This document shows, piece after piece, positions 8,337-19,307 of a stretch of 64,000 nucleotides of DNA. Source of the stretch: Ceratorhiza oryzae-sativae (taxonomy: Eukaryota > Basidiomycota > Agaricomycetes > Cantharellales > Ceratobasidiaceae). Under the pieces are notes generated by a model. That model was not told the DNA's origin and searched no databases. It was given only the letters and a program-made list of their open reading frames with translations. Location: the NCBI GenBank assembly GCA_030998015.1, contig JARWMV010000040.1, positions 82,204 to 146,203 of the forward strand, written 5' to 3'. A program made the position numbers and the translations under genes. The stretch's first letter is position 1; the number at the start of each line of letters is the position of its first letter.

Positions 8337-11300
8337 GCTCAAACCATGCCAGGGGGGCAGTCTTGGGCACTATGTTACAAAATGCACAGAATGAAAACAA
8401 AAATATGGAAATGGAATGTATGTTGTTAGGAAACCAATCACAACTTCAGTTTTTCTTTCATGCATTCCCTCTGTGCATAACCCCTGAACACAAGTCTGCA
8501 TATAATATGAAAAAATTCAACAGATGGGCCATGATTGATTCAGGGGCCACATCAGTATTTATACATGAAGACCTGGTTAAACAATACCATATTCCTACTG
8601 TCTGCCTAAAAACACCAAAAAAACTACAAGTAATCGATGGAAGGGAGATTGACTCTGGGTCTGTGACCCATTACTGCACCTTCAAATTATGTATTCAGGA
8701 GCACCAAGAAATTCTCAGTGCTTACATTGTGAATGTTGGCAAAAATGATTTAGTCCTGGGCATGTCATGGCTCAAATTCCATAATCCTGACATTGATTGG
8801 GATGGAAAGGACATGAAGTTCAACTTGCCAATATGTTTGAAGCACTGCATCACAAAACCCCTACACATGCAAGCAAACAAACCCAAGGAGCTCCAGTTGG
8901 ACTCCTTAGACTTGCTCCCAGCAAAATATAAAGAGTTCCAGAAAATATTTGCTGAAGAAGATGATGTCCAGCCATTACCACCCCATAGGAAGTGGGATAT
9001 GGAGATAGACCTAAAACTGGACACTAAGCCAAGGCATGGCCCCATATACAGTGTGGGTGTCAAAGAAGACGCAGAATTGCACAAAACCTTAGATTGCCAA
9101 TTGAAGGCAGGGCATATTAGACCCTCAAGGTCACTGATGGCATCCCCTGTCATATTTGTTAAAAAAAAGAATGGGAAGCTGCACATGTGCATTGACTACT
9201 GGCAGCTAAATGAGATGAATGTCTGCAATGTATACCCACTCCCATGCAACAACAATATTGTGGAGACCTTGCATGGGGCAAAGATCTTCACCAGGTTTGA
9301 TCTAAAGTGGGGTTTCAACCTTATACAAATTCAGGAAGGAGACAAATGGAAGGCTGCTTTTAAGACCAAATACAGGCTGTACAAGCCCTTAGTCATGCAA
9401 TTTGGCCAGAAGAATGCACCAGGAACCTTCATGGCTATAATCTAGGAGGAATTCCAGGACATTGAGGGCATTTATGTTGTAATTTACATGGATGACATAT
9501 TAGTGTTCTCCAAAAACCAAGAAGAACATGACGAACACATCAGAGAAGTCTTGTGTTGTCTCCAAAAGGCTGGCCTATACTGTGCCCTGGAGAAATGTGT
9601 TTTTGATGTCACTGAAGTTGACTACCTGGGAATAGTGGTGACTCCCCAGGGAATTAAAGTAAACCCAGCCAAGGTCAAAAAGGCTGTTGAATGGCCAACC
9701 CCTACCAACCCAACTGAAGTCCTAGAAGGGCTGGGATTTGCAAACTGGTTAAGGCACTTCATAAAAGACATTTCGAAAATTACAAAATGTCTTTATGAAT
9801 TAGTCAGGAAGGATGTAAAGTGGGAATGGACAAAAGAGAGGGATTGGGCATGGAACTTGCTAAAGCAAAAACTAAAGGAAGCCCCCCTCCTAATTCAGCT
9901 GGAACCCAGTAAACCATTCATTCTGGAAACAGATGCCTCAGGCTATGCTACAGGTGCTGTACTGCTACAATATGGAGAAGATGGAATGCTCTACCCAATC
10001 TCCTATTACTCCAAAGCTATGGTCCCAGCAGAAAGGAACTATGATATCTACAACAAGAAAATGCTGGCAATTATAAAAGCCCTCAAACACTGGTGTCACT
10101 TGCTAGAAGGGGCCAAACACCCAGTAAACATTGTTTGTGATCACAAAAATTTGGAGTACTGGAAGACAAATCAGCCACTGAATGGCCAAGTAACACAATG
10201 GCACAAGTTCCTATCTAGATTTGAATTCAAGATCCTATACATCAAAGGAGCAAAAAATGGCCAGGCAGACATACTCTCAAGGTTGTCAAGGCATGTCCCT
10301 AAAGAGGGGAGTGAGAGCCAAGCTCTGCTTGTGCAAAACCAATTTTTGGAATTAAAATCACTGTGGCTACATGCAATCACACTGCACCATGACCTGGAAC
10401 AACTCATTAGGGATGCAATCCCAGGGGACAAGCACCTATCAAAAGTGCTGAAAGCCTTAGATGATAATGAGAAGGTCAAAAATTGGGAATGGGATGAAGA
10501 ACTTTTACAACACAAAGGCCAAATCTACATCCCAAATAACAAGGAACTCTGTAAGCTGGTCATTGAAAGTTGTCATGATAACCCAGCAGCAGGACACCCA
10601 GGGCAGTTCAGAACATACAAATTGTTAAACCACAAATATACATGGTCATCAATGAAAAAATCAGTCAACAAACATGTCATGCATTGTGAATCCTGTATCA
10701 GGAACAAACACAGCAACCAAGTTCTCCCTGGACTTCTGAATCCCATACCAGCACCAGAAAGGCCTTGGGAGGAAATCACCTGTGACCTGATTACAGGGCT
10801 ACCCCTGTCAGAAGGGTTTGATGCCATATTTACCATGGTCAACCAACTGACAAAAATGGTCCACTTAATTCCATGCCAATCAGAGGCCAGTGCCATGGAT
10901 TGCACAAACCTGTTCCTAACTTATGTATGTAAACTTCATGGGTTACCATGGAAAACCATTTCAGACTGAGGCCCCAACTTTGCATCCAAATTCTTAAGGC
11001 ACCTGTATAAATGGCTGGATATAAAACCTTCCTACTCCACAGCATATCACCCCCAAACAGATGGCCAGTCTGAAAGGGCTAACCAAGTAGTAGAAGGGTA
11101 CCTCAGACACTATGTATCAGATCAGCAGGACGACTGGGTTTCACTCTTACCCCTGGCTGAATTTGCCTACAACAATGGCATCAATGCCTCAACTGGTAAA
11201 TCACCATTCTTTGCAATCTACAGTTTCCATACAAGGTTGGCAGTTGGGGACAAGGAGGGACAAGAACTCCCCTTAGTAGATGATCATGCAGAATTGCTTC

Positions 11301-11863
11301 AAAAGGGCCATGACAAACTTAAGGCTGCTCTGGAAATATCAAACCAGAGGATCAAAGAATATTATGACCAGGAGCATTGGACCCCAGAAGCTATTAAGAT
11401 TGGAGATGAAGTCTGGCTTGACACCAAGAACATACAGACACAACAGGCCTCCAGGAAACTGGCCCACAAGAGAGTTGGACCATTCAAGGTAGTAGCACAA
11501 CATGGCACTCACACCTTCAAACTGGACTTGCTGATAACCATGAAAATACACCCAGTATTTCATGTCTCACTCCTGACCAAACATAAAGACAACCCTTACA
11601 GGCATCAGGTTTCCCCACCACCACCTGTGGTAACTCCTGAAGGGGAAGAAGAATTTGAAGTGGAACAGATCATAAAGTTGTGATACAACAAAAGGTCTAA
11701 CATCTTCAAATACTATGTCAAATGGCTCAGTTATGATAAGCAACAATGGTTAACTTACAATGACCTGGTAAACGCACCAGAACTCATGGTTGACTATGTC
11801 AAGTCACACCCAAAGGCACCCCATGACCCCCATGCCTTGAAGGGGGGAAGTGTCACAAACTGA
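8333..11863 (+). pseudogene. Pol polyprotein of copy A with three stops
   Basis: 3531 bp (1176 codons) from ATG 8333, overlapping the gag stop by four bases, to TGA 11861-11863 inside the 3' LTR. Domains in order: aspartic protease (MIDSGATSVF, about residues 65-75); reverse transcriptase (FDLKWGF ... VIYMDDILVFS, YMDD intact at 9485-9496); RNase H (FILETDASGYATGAVLL); integrase with His/Cys zinc finger (CHDNPAAGH ... HCESCIRNK) and DDE core (CDLITGLP, AYHPQTDGQSERANQ); C-terminal chromodomain (NVFKYYVKWLSYDKQQWLTY). Premature stops: TAG 9443-9445, TGA 10967-10969, TGA 11681-11683 just before the chromodomain. The last is CAA in copy C, so the ancestral codon was CGA. Confidence 0.93.
11839..11850 (+). 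promoter_or_regulatory. Polypurine tract of copy A
   Basis: GAAGGGGGGAAG directly abuts the 3' LTR (TGTCAC at 11851). It is also coding: it forms part of the last pol codons. Copies B and C have the same tract next to their 3' LTRs (13287 and 31792 onward, minus strand). Confidence 0.85.
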
Positions 11864-12224
11864 CACACATATATCCACTCTATAATATTTTCTTGATTTA
11901 CTACATTTTATGAGACCATTCTTCAAACATACTTGCCTTTTATGGTATGTCTGTGTCATGTGATTCAGGGGATGTTCCAGAATGATAACCAAGATGTATT
12001 TCAACTCTGATGTGAAATTCTGCAGTTCTGCAGTTGCTTCTATTGCTTCTATCTCTTATTGGTCATGACTCACTGTACAGACTTGTTTGTTATGATGTGG
12101 CTTGTATTGTGTATATAAACCAGGTCAAGTTCACAGAGGACTCCTCAAGAACTTGACCTCTCATCAAATACAAGTTCTTTCTTTCTTACTATTTTCCTCA
12201 TCGCCTGACTTGTCATTGTTGACA
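11851..12224 (+). repeat. 3' LTR of copy A
   Basis: 374 bp, TGTCAC...TTGACA, same length as the 5' LTR, with TATATAA from 12112 and the self-priming partner at 12145-12159. Followed directly by the target duplication AGCTT. Confidence 0.95.
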
Positions 12225-12910
12225 AGCTTGAATGATAGATGGTACAGTTGTATCATTTTGGATGGATGGAGTAGATGATGGAAATGGTCCAAACACTGGA
12301 AATCTCTTGGTTGAGTGGGCACCCTCAGCTAGAACTACAGAATTATGATATGCATTTATGCATTTGGTGGGAGATGTAATGAGTGATATATACTTATCCT
12401 CAGGTGGAGGCTCCAAGAGAAGTGGTGTTGAAGGAAAGTGAGCAGGAGTGGAAGGCTCTGGCATTGAATATGTGTATATGAAATATTAGCCATTACACAG
12501 CTTGGCCATTATTATACCCACCAATGTCAAAATGAAAGGTTTGCATCTGAAAAGTGGATGGAATTCCAGAAGTGGAGATATTGGGTATTTGAACTGCAAT
12601 AAAAGGAGCATTGTTTATTGGCATTGAAAATCATAAAAGCAAAGTAGCTTACCTGTGTATTTGGCTGAGATGTGTGCTTCACCTACTTCAGGTGGGGCAC
12701 CATTTGTAATCATTGATGGAACCAATGCATTTCCAACATTATCTGCAGCCAAGGTTGCTGTTGAAGAAGATCCTGAGGAATCAACATCAGTATCTGATGC
12801 ATCAATTAAGCAAAATGCAAACCAATTTTTGGGATGACACAGGTATTCAAGGTGAGTGGGACATGAGATGGCCAAGTCCAAGCTGTTGGATATCCAGTGA
12901 AATCCCTAGT
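12225..12910. other. Host segment between Gypsy copies A and B
   Basis: Left of it the AGCTT duplication of A, right of it the CTAGT duplication of B. With both elements removed it joins 5562 to 19313. Two minus-strand open stretches (12464-12213, Pro/Ser-rich; 12881-12615, Ser/Asp-rich) look like exon fragments of an unrecognised gene. Confidence 0.5.
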
Positions 12911-13286
12911 TGTCAATGATGACAAGTCAGGTGACAAAGAAAATAGTAAGAAAAGAAAAGAACATGTATTTGACAAGAGGTCAAGTTCTTGAGGAGTCCT
13001 CTGTGAACTTGACCTGGTTTATATACACAATACAAGCCACATCATAACAAACAAGTCTGTACAGTGAGTCATGACCAATAAGAGATAGAAGCAATAGAAG
13101 TGACTGCAGAACTGCAGAATTTCACATCAGAGTTGAAATACATCTTGGTTATCAGTCCAGAACATCCCCTGAATCACATGACACAGATATACCATAAAAG
13201 GCAAGTATGTTTTGAAAATGGTCTCATAAAATGTAGTAAATCAAGAAAATATTTTAGAGTGGATATATGCATGTCAGTTCATGACA
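12911..13286 (-). repeat. 3' LTR of copy B
   Basis: 376 bp; read on the minus strand it starts TGTCATGAACTGACA, the mixed CA/TG form of the two decayed CpG sites. Confidence 0.95.
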
Positions 13287-16199
13287 CTTCCCCCCATCAA
13301 GGCATGGGGGTCATGGGGTGCCCTTGGATGTGACTTGACATAGTCAGCCATGAGTTCTGGTGCATTTACCAGGTCATCGTAAGTTAACCATTGTTGCTTG
13401 TCATAACCAAGCCATTTGATGTAGTATTTGAAGACATTAGACCTTTTGTTGTATCACAACTTTATGATCTGTTCCACTTCAAATTCTTCTTCCCCTTCAG
13501 GAGTTACCACAGGTGGTGGTGGGGGAACCTGACGTCCATAGGGGTCATCTTTATATTTGGTCAGGAGTGAGACATGAAATACTGGGTGTATTTTCATGGT
13601 TATTGGCAAGTCCAGTTTGAAGGCATGAGTGCCATATTGTGCTCCCACCTTGAACAGTCCAACTCTCTTGTGGGCCAGTTTCCTGGAGGCCTGTTGTGCC
13701 TGTATGTTCTTGGTATCAAGCCATACTTTGTCTCCAACCTTAATAGCTTCTGGGGTCTGATGCTTTTGGTCATAATATTTCTTGATCCTCTGGTTTGATA
13801 TTTCCAGGGCAGCCTTAAGTTCATCATGGCCCTTTTGAAGCCATTCTGCATGATTGTCTGCTAAGGGAAATTCTTGTCCCTCCTTGTCCCCAACTGCCAA
13901 CCTTGGATGGAAACTGTAGTTTGCAAAGAATGGTGATTTGCCAGTTGAGGCATTGACACCATTGCTGTAGGCAAATTCAGCTAAAGGTAAGAGTTGGACC
14001 CAGTCATCTTGCTGATCTGATATGTAGTGTCTGAGGTACCCTTCTACTACTTGATTAGCCCTTTCAGATTGGCCATCTGTTTGGGGGTGATATGCTATGG
14101 AGTAGGAAGGTTTTATATCCAGCTGTTTATACAGGTGCCTTAGGAATTTGGATGCAAAGTTGGGGCCACAGTCTGAAATGGTTTTCTGTGGTAACCTGTG
14201 AAGTTTCCATACATAAGTTAGGAACAGGTTTGTGCAATCCATGGCACTGGCCTCTGATTGACATGGAATAAAGTGGGCCATTTTTGTCAGTTGATCAACT
14301 ACTGTAAATATGGTGTCAAACCCTTCTGACAGGGGTAGTCCAGTAATCAGGTTGTAGGTGATTTCCTCCCAAGGTTTTTCTGGTGCTGGTATTGGGTTTA
14401 GGAGCCCTGGGGGAACTTGGTTGCTGTGCTTGTTCCTAATACAGGATTTGCAATGTGTGACATATTTGTTGACTGATTTCTTCATTGATGACCATGCATA
14501 TTTGCAGTTTAACAATTCATATGTTCTGAACTGTCCTGGGTGTCCTGTGGATGGGTTATCATGACAACTTTCAATAATCAGCTTGCGAAGTTCTTTGTTA
14601 TTTGGGACATAGATTTGGCCCTTGTATCATAAAATTCCTTCATCCCATTCCCAATTCTTGACCTTCTTGTTGTCATCTAGGGCTTTTAGCACTTTTGACA
14701 GGTGCTCATCTCCTGGGATAGTGTCCCTAATGAGTTGTTCCAGGTTGTGGTCCAGTGTGATTGCTTGTAGCCACAATGATTTTCATTCCAAAAATTGGTT
14801 TTGCACAAGCAGAGCTTGGCTCTCACTCCCCTCTTTAGGGACATGCCTTGACAACCTTGAGAGTATGTCTGCCTGGCCATTTTTTGCTCCTTTGATGTAT
14901 AGGATCTTGAATTCAAATCTAGATAGGAACTTGTGCCATTGTGTTACTTGGCCATTCAGTGGCTGATTTGTCTTCCAGTACTCCAAATTTTTGTGATCAC
15001 AAACAATGTTTACTGGGTGTTTGGCCCCTTCTAGCAAGTGATGCCAGTGTTTGAGGGCTTTTATAATTGCCAGCATTTCTTTCTTGTAGATGTCATAGTT
15101 CCTTTCTGCCAGAACCATAGCTTTAGAGTAGTAGGAGATTGGGTGTAACATTCCATCTTCTCTGTATTGCAATAGTACAGCACCTGTGGCATAGCCTGAG
15201 GCATCTGTTTCCAGAATGAATGGTTTACTGGGTTCTGGCTGAATTAGGAGGGGGGCTTCCTTTAATTTCTGCAATATCATTGATGTGTGGGAGTGGGTAC
15301 ATGTTGGAGACTGTCATTTCATTTAGCAACCTGTAGTCAATGCACATGTGCAGCTTCCCATTCTTTTTTTTAACAAATATGGCAGGGGATGCCATTGGCA
15401 ACCTGGAGGGTCTAATATGCCCTGCTTTCAGTTGGTGGTCCAAGGTCTTGCCCAATTCTGCATCTTCCTTGACACCCAAACTATATATGGGGCCATGCCT
15501 TGGCTTGGCATCTGGTTTTAGATCTATTTCCATATCCCACTTCCTATGGGGTGGTAATGGCTGGACATCATCTTCTTCAGCAAATATTTTCTGGAACTTT
15601 GTATATTTTGCTGGAAGCAAGTCTAAGGAGTCCAACTGGAGTTCCTTGGGTTCATTTGCTCGCACATGTAGGGGTTTTGTGATGCAGTGCTTCAAACATA
15701 TTGTTGAATTGAACTTCATGTCCTTTCCATCCCAATCAATGTCAGGATTATGGAATTTGAGCCATGACATGCCCAGGACTAAATCATTTTTGCCAATGTT
15801 CACAATGTAAGCACTGAGAATTTCTTGGTGCCCCTGAATGCACAACTCAAAGGTGCAGTAATAGGTCACAGACCCAGAGTCAATCTCCCTTCCATCGATT
15901 GCTTGTAGTTTTTTTGGTGTTTTTAGGCAGACAGTAGGAATATGGTATTGTTTAACCAGGTCTTCATGTATAAATACTGATGTGGCCCCTGAATCAATCA
16001 TGGCCCATCTGTTGAATTTTTTCATATTATATGCAGACTTGTGTTCAGGGGTTATGCACAGAGGGAATGCATGAAAGAAAAACTGAAGTTGTGATTGGTT
16101 TCCTAATGACATACATTCCATTTCCATATTTTTATTTTCATTCTGCACATCTTGTAACATAGCACCCAAGACTGCCCCCCTGGCATGGTTTGAGCTCAT
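13274..16199 (-). pseudogene. Pol of copy B, RT core deleted
   Basis: Starts at ATG 16199, overlapping the gag stop (ATGA), and would end at the TGA inside the LTR (13274-13276). Protease (MIDSGATSVF) and the first part of reverse transcriptase are open to about 15280, where the sequence jumps from INDI to the RNase H leader (KLKEAPLLIQ), skipping 605 bp. A short repeated string (ATTG-AG) at the join suggests deletion between microhomologies. Further stops: 14783-14785, near 14627 (where A and C have Gln), and TGA 13454-13456 before the chromodomain. RNase H, integrase (14515-13454 open) and chromodomain remain recognisable. Confidence 0.92.
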
Positions 16200-17587
16200 T
16201 CTTTTACTGACTCATCATCAGATGTTTCTACATCCTCTACAACTGCCTTGTATCCTGACATCTTGGCTGAGGGACACTTGGTGGCAACATGACCACATCC
16301 TCCACAGTTGTAGCAGGTATTCATCCCTTTCCCTTTTCCTGCACTATCCAAGTCCATTGCAACTGGATCCTTTGCCTTGGGGGCTGCCAGTGGGTGATTG
16401 TCCTTCTTTATGTCCTTGAAGGATTCTTGTATGTTGGAATTGCTACCATTGTAGTGAACAGTAGGAACAGTGAAGCCCTTGGCATTGGGCCTGATGGCCA
16501 CAATTTGGCCCTTGACTGCCCTGCCATCCTTGATCTTGTATATCTGCTCCCCATTCTTGAATTTCTCCTTTTGGGAATTGCTTTGGGAGGTAGTTGTTGG
16601 CCTGCTGGACAAGGCATTGTTGCTGCTGGACTTGTTACCCCCATGAGATGTCCTTTTGCTACCAAATGAAATGAGGCAGCAGTCAATTTCCAGGGCTTGC
16701 TGAGTGAGCTGGGCAAAGGTTTTGGTGCAGGGGTCATAGTTTTGGGCCACCATGCTGTCTGTTACATCTGATGATAGACCATCATAAAACTGGTCACACA
16801 TGGCTGCATTGTTGTAGTTGAGCCCTGTTGAATATAAATTGAATAGGGTGAGGTAATCCTGAACCATCTTGGATTGTTTCAGTTTCCACCACTTATTGCA
16901 GTTATTTTTGGTGTGGTTCAGGTCCCCATAACAGGTAGTAAACTCCTGCCAAAACAGGTTGGCATCATGAAGCCATGGGATCACAGTTCCAGGGTTTAAG
17001 ATTTTGAATTCCTTGTATGAGTTAACCCATTCAGCAGCAGATCCTTCAAGGTAGGACATAATGAAGGTGACCACCTGGTCAGCAGAGTGCCCACTCATAT
17101 TTGTATTGATATATCACATGCATGCAATCCTGAATGAGATGGTGTCTTCACACTTTGTGCCATCAAATTTTTGGGGAGCAGCCATCTTAACTTTTGCAGT
17201 TGATCTGCTAGAGGGAGTAGTGGCTGCTGGTTGTGGCTGAGTTGTGCTTGAGGAAGGTTGTACTTGGGCAATGCTGGTGCCACCCAAAGAGATGTGGATT
17301 TGTGCTTTGATGCACATGATGGTGGTTTGAAGGATCACTAACATGCTGACTAGGTTGTTAATGTTGGTGGCCAGCCCAGCCATGTCGGCATCTATCTTTG
17401 CTTGTTTAGTCATGAGCTTTGCATCGAGCAAGTCTGTGTAGGTTTTGTTGTTATGTTCAACATCCCCAATATCATTTTGGAGGTTGTTGGTTTGTTCTTG
17501 CAGTTCATCCATTGACTGAAGCATGTAGACCACTTTGTCTCCATTGGACATATTTGCCCAAGCAGGGGCAGGAGTTGGCAACACCAT
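16196..17587 (-). pseudogene. Gag of copy B, one stop
   Basis: 1392 bp (463 codons plus stop), same length as copy C. Starts MVLPTPAPAWANMS at 17587, has a helical, coiled-coil-like region (MDELQEQTNNLQNDIGDVE), a Ser/Gln/Pro linker, a capsid-like core and a CCHC knuckle (CYNCGGCGHVATKC). The only interruption is TGA 17114-17116, where copy A reads CGA (Arg). Its stop overlaps the pol start by ATGA. Confidence 0.92.
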
Positions 17588-17610
17588 TTCAGAAAGGACT
17601 CAGGTGGATT

Positions 17611-18600
17611 CTAGAGACGACAGAGACAATAAGGAAGTACAGGAAATTGAGAGTTGTTTTGATAGTAGAAGATTTCTGTTCCTTGCACAAGTCTATAAAT
17701 TTCAAAGTTTTTGATTTCCCCAAACCTCAACCACATGTTGTCCAAATCCCAACTTTTGGTGTCCTGACAACAATATGGGCATTCCACCCTTTTCAGTTTA
17801 ATTTGATCCTGAAGGAGGGCTTCCTTGGGGAGAATTGACTTGGGCTGCCAGAAGGGGTGCTTCTTCCTGAATTGGTGAGCCTGTGCCACTTGAAAAGGTA
17901 GGATGAGGGAGGTCTGATGGTGTTGAGAAGACAGGTAAGGCATACTTGTGGGGTGCAGTTGTTTCTTGGACTATTGCTTCTAGTCTGAGATGGTCTTGGA
18001 GGAGGGATAGATAGTCCTCCTGATGTTTGTGCAAACACTCAGTTAGGTATGTGCAGTGGGCCTCAGCTTTGTGAAGTTTTTCATGAGTTTCTTTGTACTT
18101 ATTTTGGTAATAACAATACCTGTCTTGGAAGTTTTCAATGGTGTTTAACAGGTGACAAAGAAGTTGTTGGCCAAGGTTCTCCAGCTTATAGCTGGTTGCA
18201 GGGGATGGTGTAGTAGTATAAAAATTTGCCCTTTTTAGGACAGTAGGGGCAGTGCACAGGGAAGGTGGCTCAATTTGCTCAGTGGCAAATTTTGCACTCA
18301 GGGGCACCCGGCTTGGTAACAAAGGCTTGTTGGGCTTGTCCAACTTTCTGGGGGCAGACTTTGACAATTATTACTTGGTTAAAATTGATGTGCCTGGCCT
18401 CTTCAAGGATATCTTCAACCAAATTGAGGGTGAAGCAATGGATAGACAGGTGTCCAAACCACCCACACAAATGGCAGTGCTGGTCTTCTGTAAAAGGTTG
18501 TGCCACTTGAGGGCTGTGCACCCTGTCAGAGACATACTTGAACAAGAGCAAGATAAAAAAAGAAAAATAGACCCTTTCCCAAGTCTATTGGAATAGGAAG
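17611..18600 (-). pseudogene. Pre-gag Cys-rich / coiled-coil frames, copy B
   Basis: Counterpart of 6250-7240 in copy A. In B the zinc-finger-like frame is open further upstream (KYVSDRVHSPQ leads directly into FTEDQHCHLCGW) because of one extra base, which suggests A and C have a shared or independent 1-bp loss. Pattern C-x2-C ... H-C then ECKICH is kept. Followed by the coiled-coil frame (18367-17798) and the WDLDNMWLRFG frame (17943-17611). Confidence 0.5.
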
Positions 18601-18931
18601 GTGACCTCCATTGCTCAACTAATTAAGGGCAATGAGCAACCCCACCTCTTGTTGACAAAAGAGATTAGAGAACCAAAGCTTGTTATGACGTGTGAGGGAC
18701 CCAACCTTTGGTCAGTGAGCAGCCACATCTGTGAAGACCAGTAGTGCTTCAACTGATATAGGTATGCAAGGTTTCACAGGGGCATGTATAGGGCAACAAT
18801 GTCTCATGGCTGTGGATAGGTGGAGTGGGATTGGGGAAGGCAACAGAGAGTTATCTCAAGATGACACCAATGGCATTCAAGATGTATCCCAGACAACACT
18901 GAGACTTATGATTGACAAGAACTTGACCTGA

Positions 18932-19307
18932 TGTCAACAACAACAAGTCAGGCAACAAAGAAAATAGTAAGAAAAGAAAAGAACTTGTATTCAACAAGAG
19001 GTCAAGTTCTTGAGGAGTCCTCTGCAAACTTGACCTGGTTTATATCCACAATACAAGCCACATCATAACAAACAAGTCTGTACAGTGAGTCATGACTGAT
19101 AAGAGATAGAAGTGATAGAAGCAACTGCAGAACTGCAGAATTTCACATCAGAGTTGAAATAAATCTCAGTTATCAGTCCAGAACATCCCCTGAATCACAT
19201 GACACAGATATACCATAAAAGGCAAGTATGTTTTGAAAATGGTCTCATAAAATGTAGTAAATCAAGAAAATATTATAGAGTGGATATATGCATGTCAGTT
19301 TGTGACA
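18932..19307 (-). repeat. 5' LTR of copy B
   Basis: 376 bp; minus-strand start TGTCACAAACTGACA. The primer site lies just inside (18917-18929). Confidence 0.95.

Larger units (their letters stand above)
5563..12224 (+). mobile_element. Chromovirus (Ty3/Gypsy) copy A, full length but dead
   Basis: Element of 6662 bp bounded by 374-bp LTRs and flanked by a perfect 5-bp target duplication AGCTT (5558-5562 and 12225-12229). Order: LTR, self-priming primer site, Cys-rich pre-gag frames, gag, pol (protease, reverse transcriptase, RNase H, integrase, chromodomain), polypurine tract, LTR. Relative to copies B and C it lacks about 280-340 bp that include the gag start codon. Gag and pol also carry five premature stops. 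Same family as B (12911-19307) and C (31416-38883). Domain order and chromodomain resemble the Tf2-like elements abundant in agaricomycetes. Confidence 0.95.
12911..19307 (-). mobile_element. Chromovirus (Ty3/Gypsy) copy B, internally deleted
   Basis: 6397 bp on the minus strand, 376-bp LTRs, perfect target duplication CTAGT (12906-12910 and 19308-19312). Same family as A and C. Pol is 605 bp shorter than in A and C; the lost part is the reverse-transcriptase core with the YMDD box. Deletion length is not a multiple of three, so pol is also frameshifted. Several further stops. Cannot be autonomous. Confidence 0.95.

Noticed and set aside
8722..9192. 156-codon antisense frame opposite the pol gene, also in copies B (15340-15810) and C (34974-35444)
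   Set aside because: Conserved only because the pol sense strand is conserved; composition is typical of a shadow frame.
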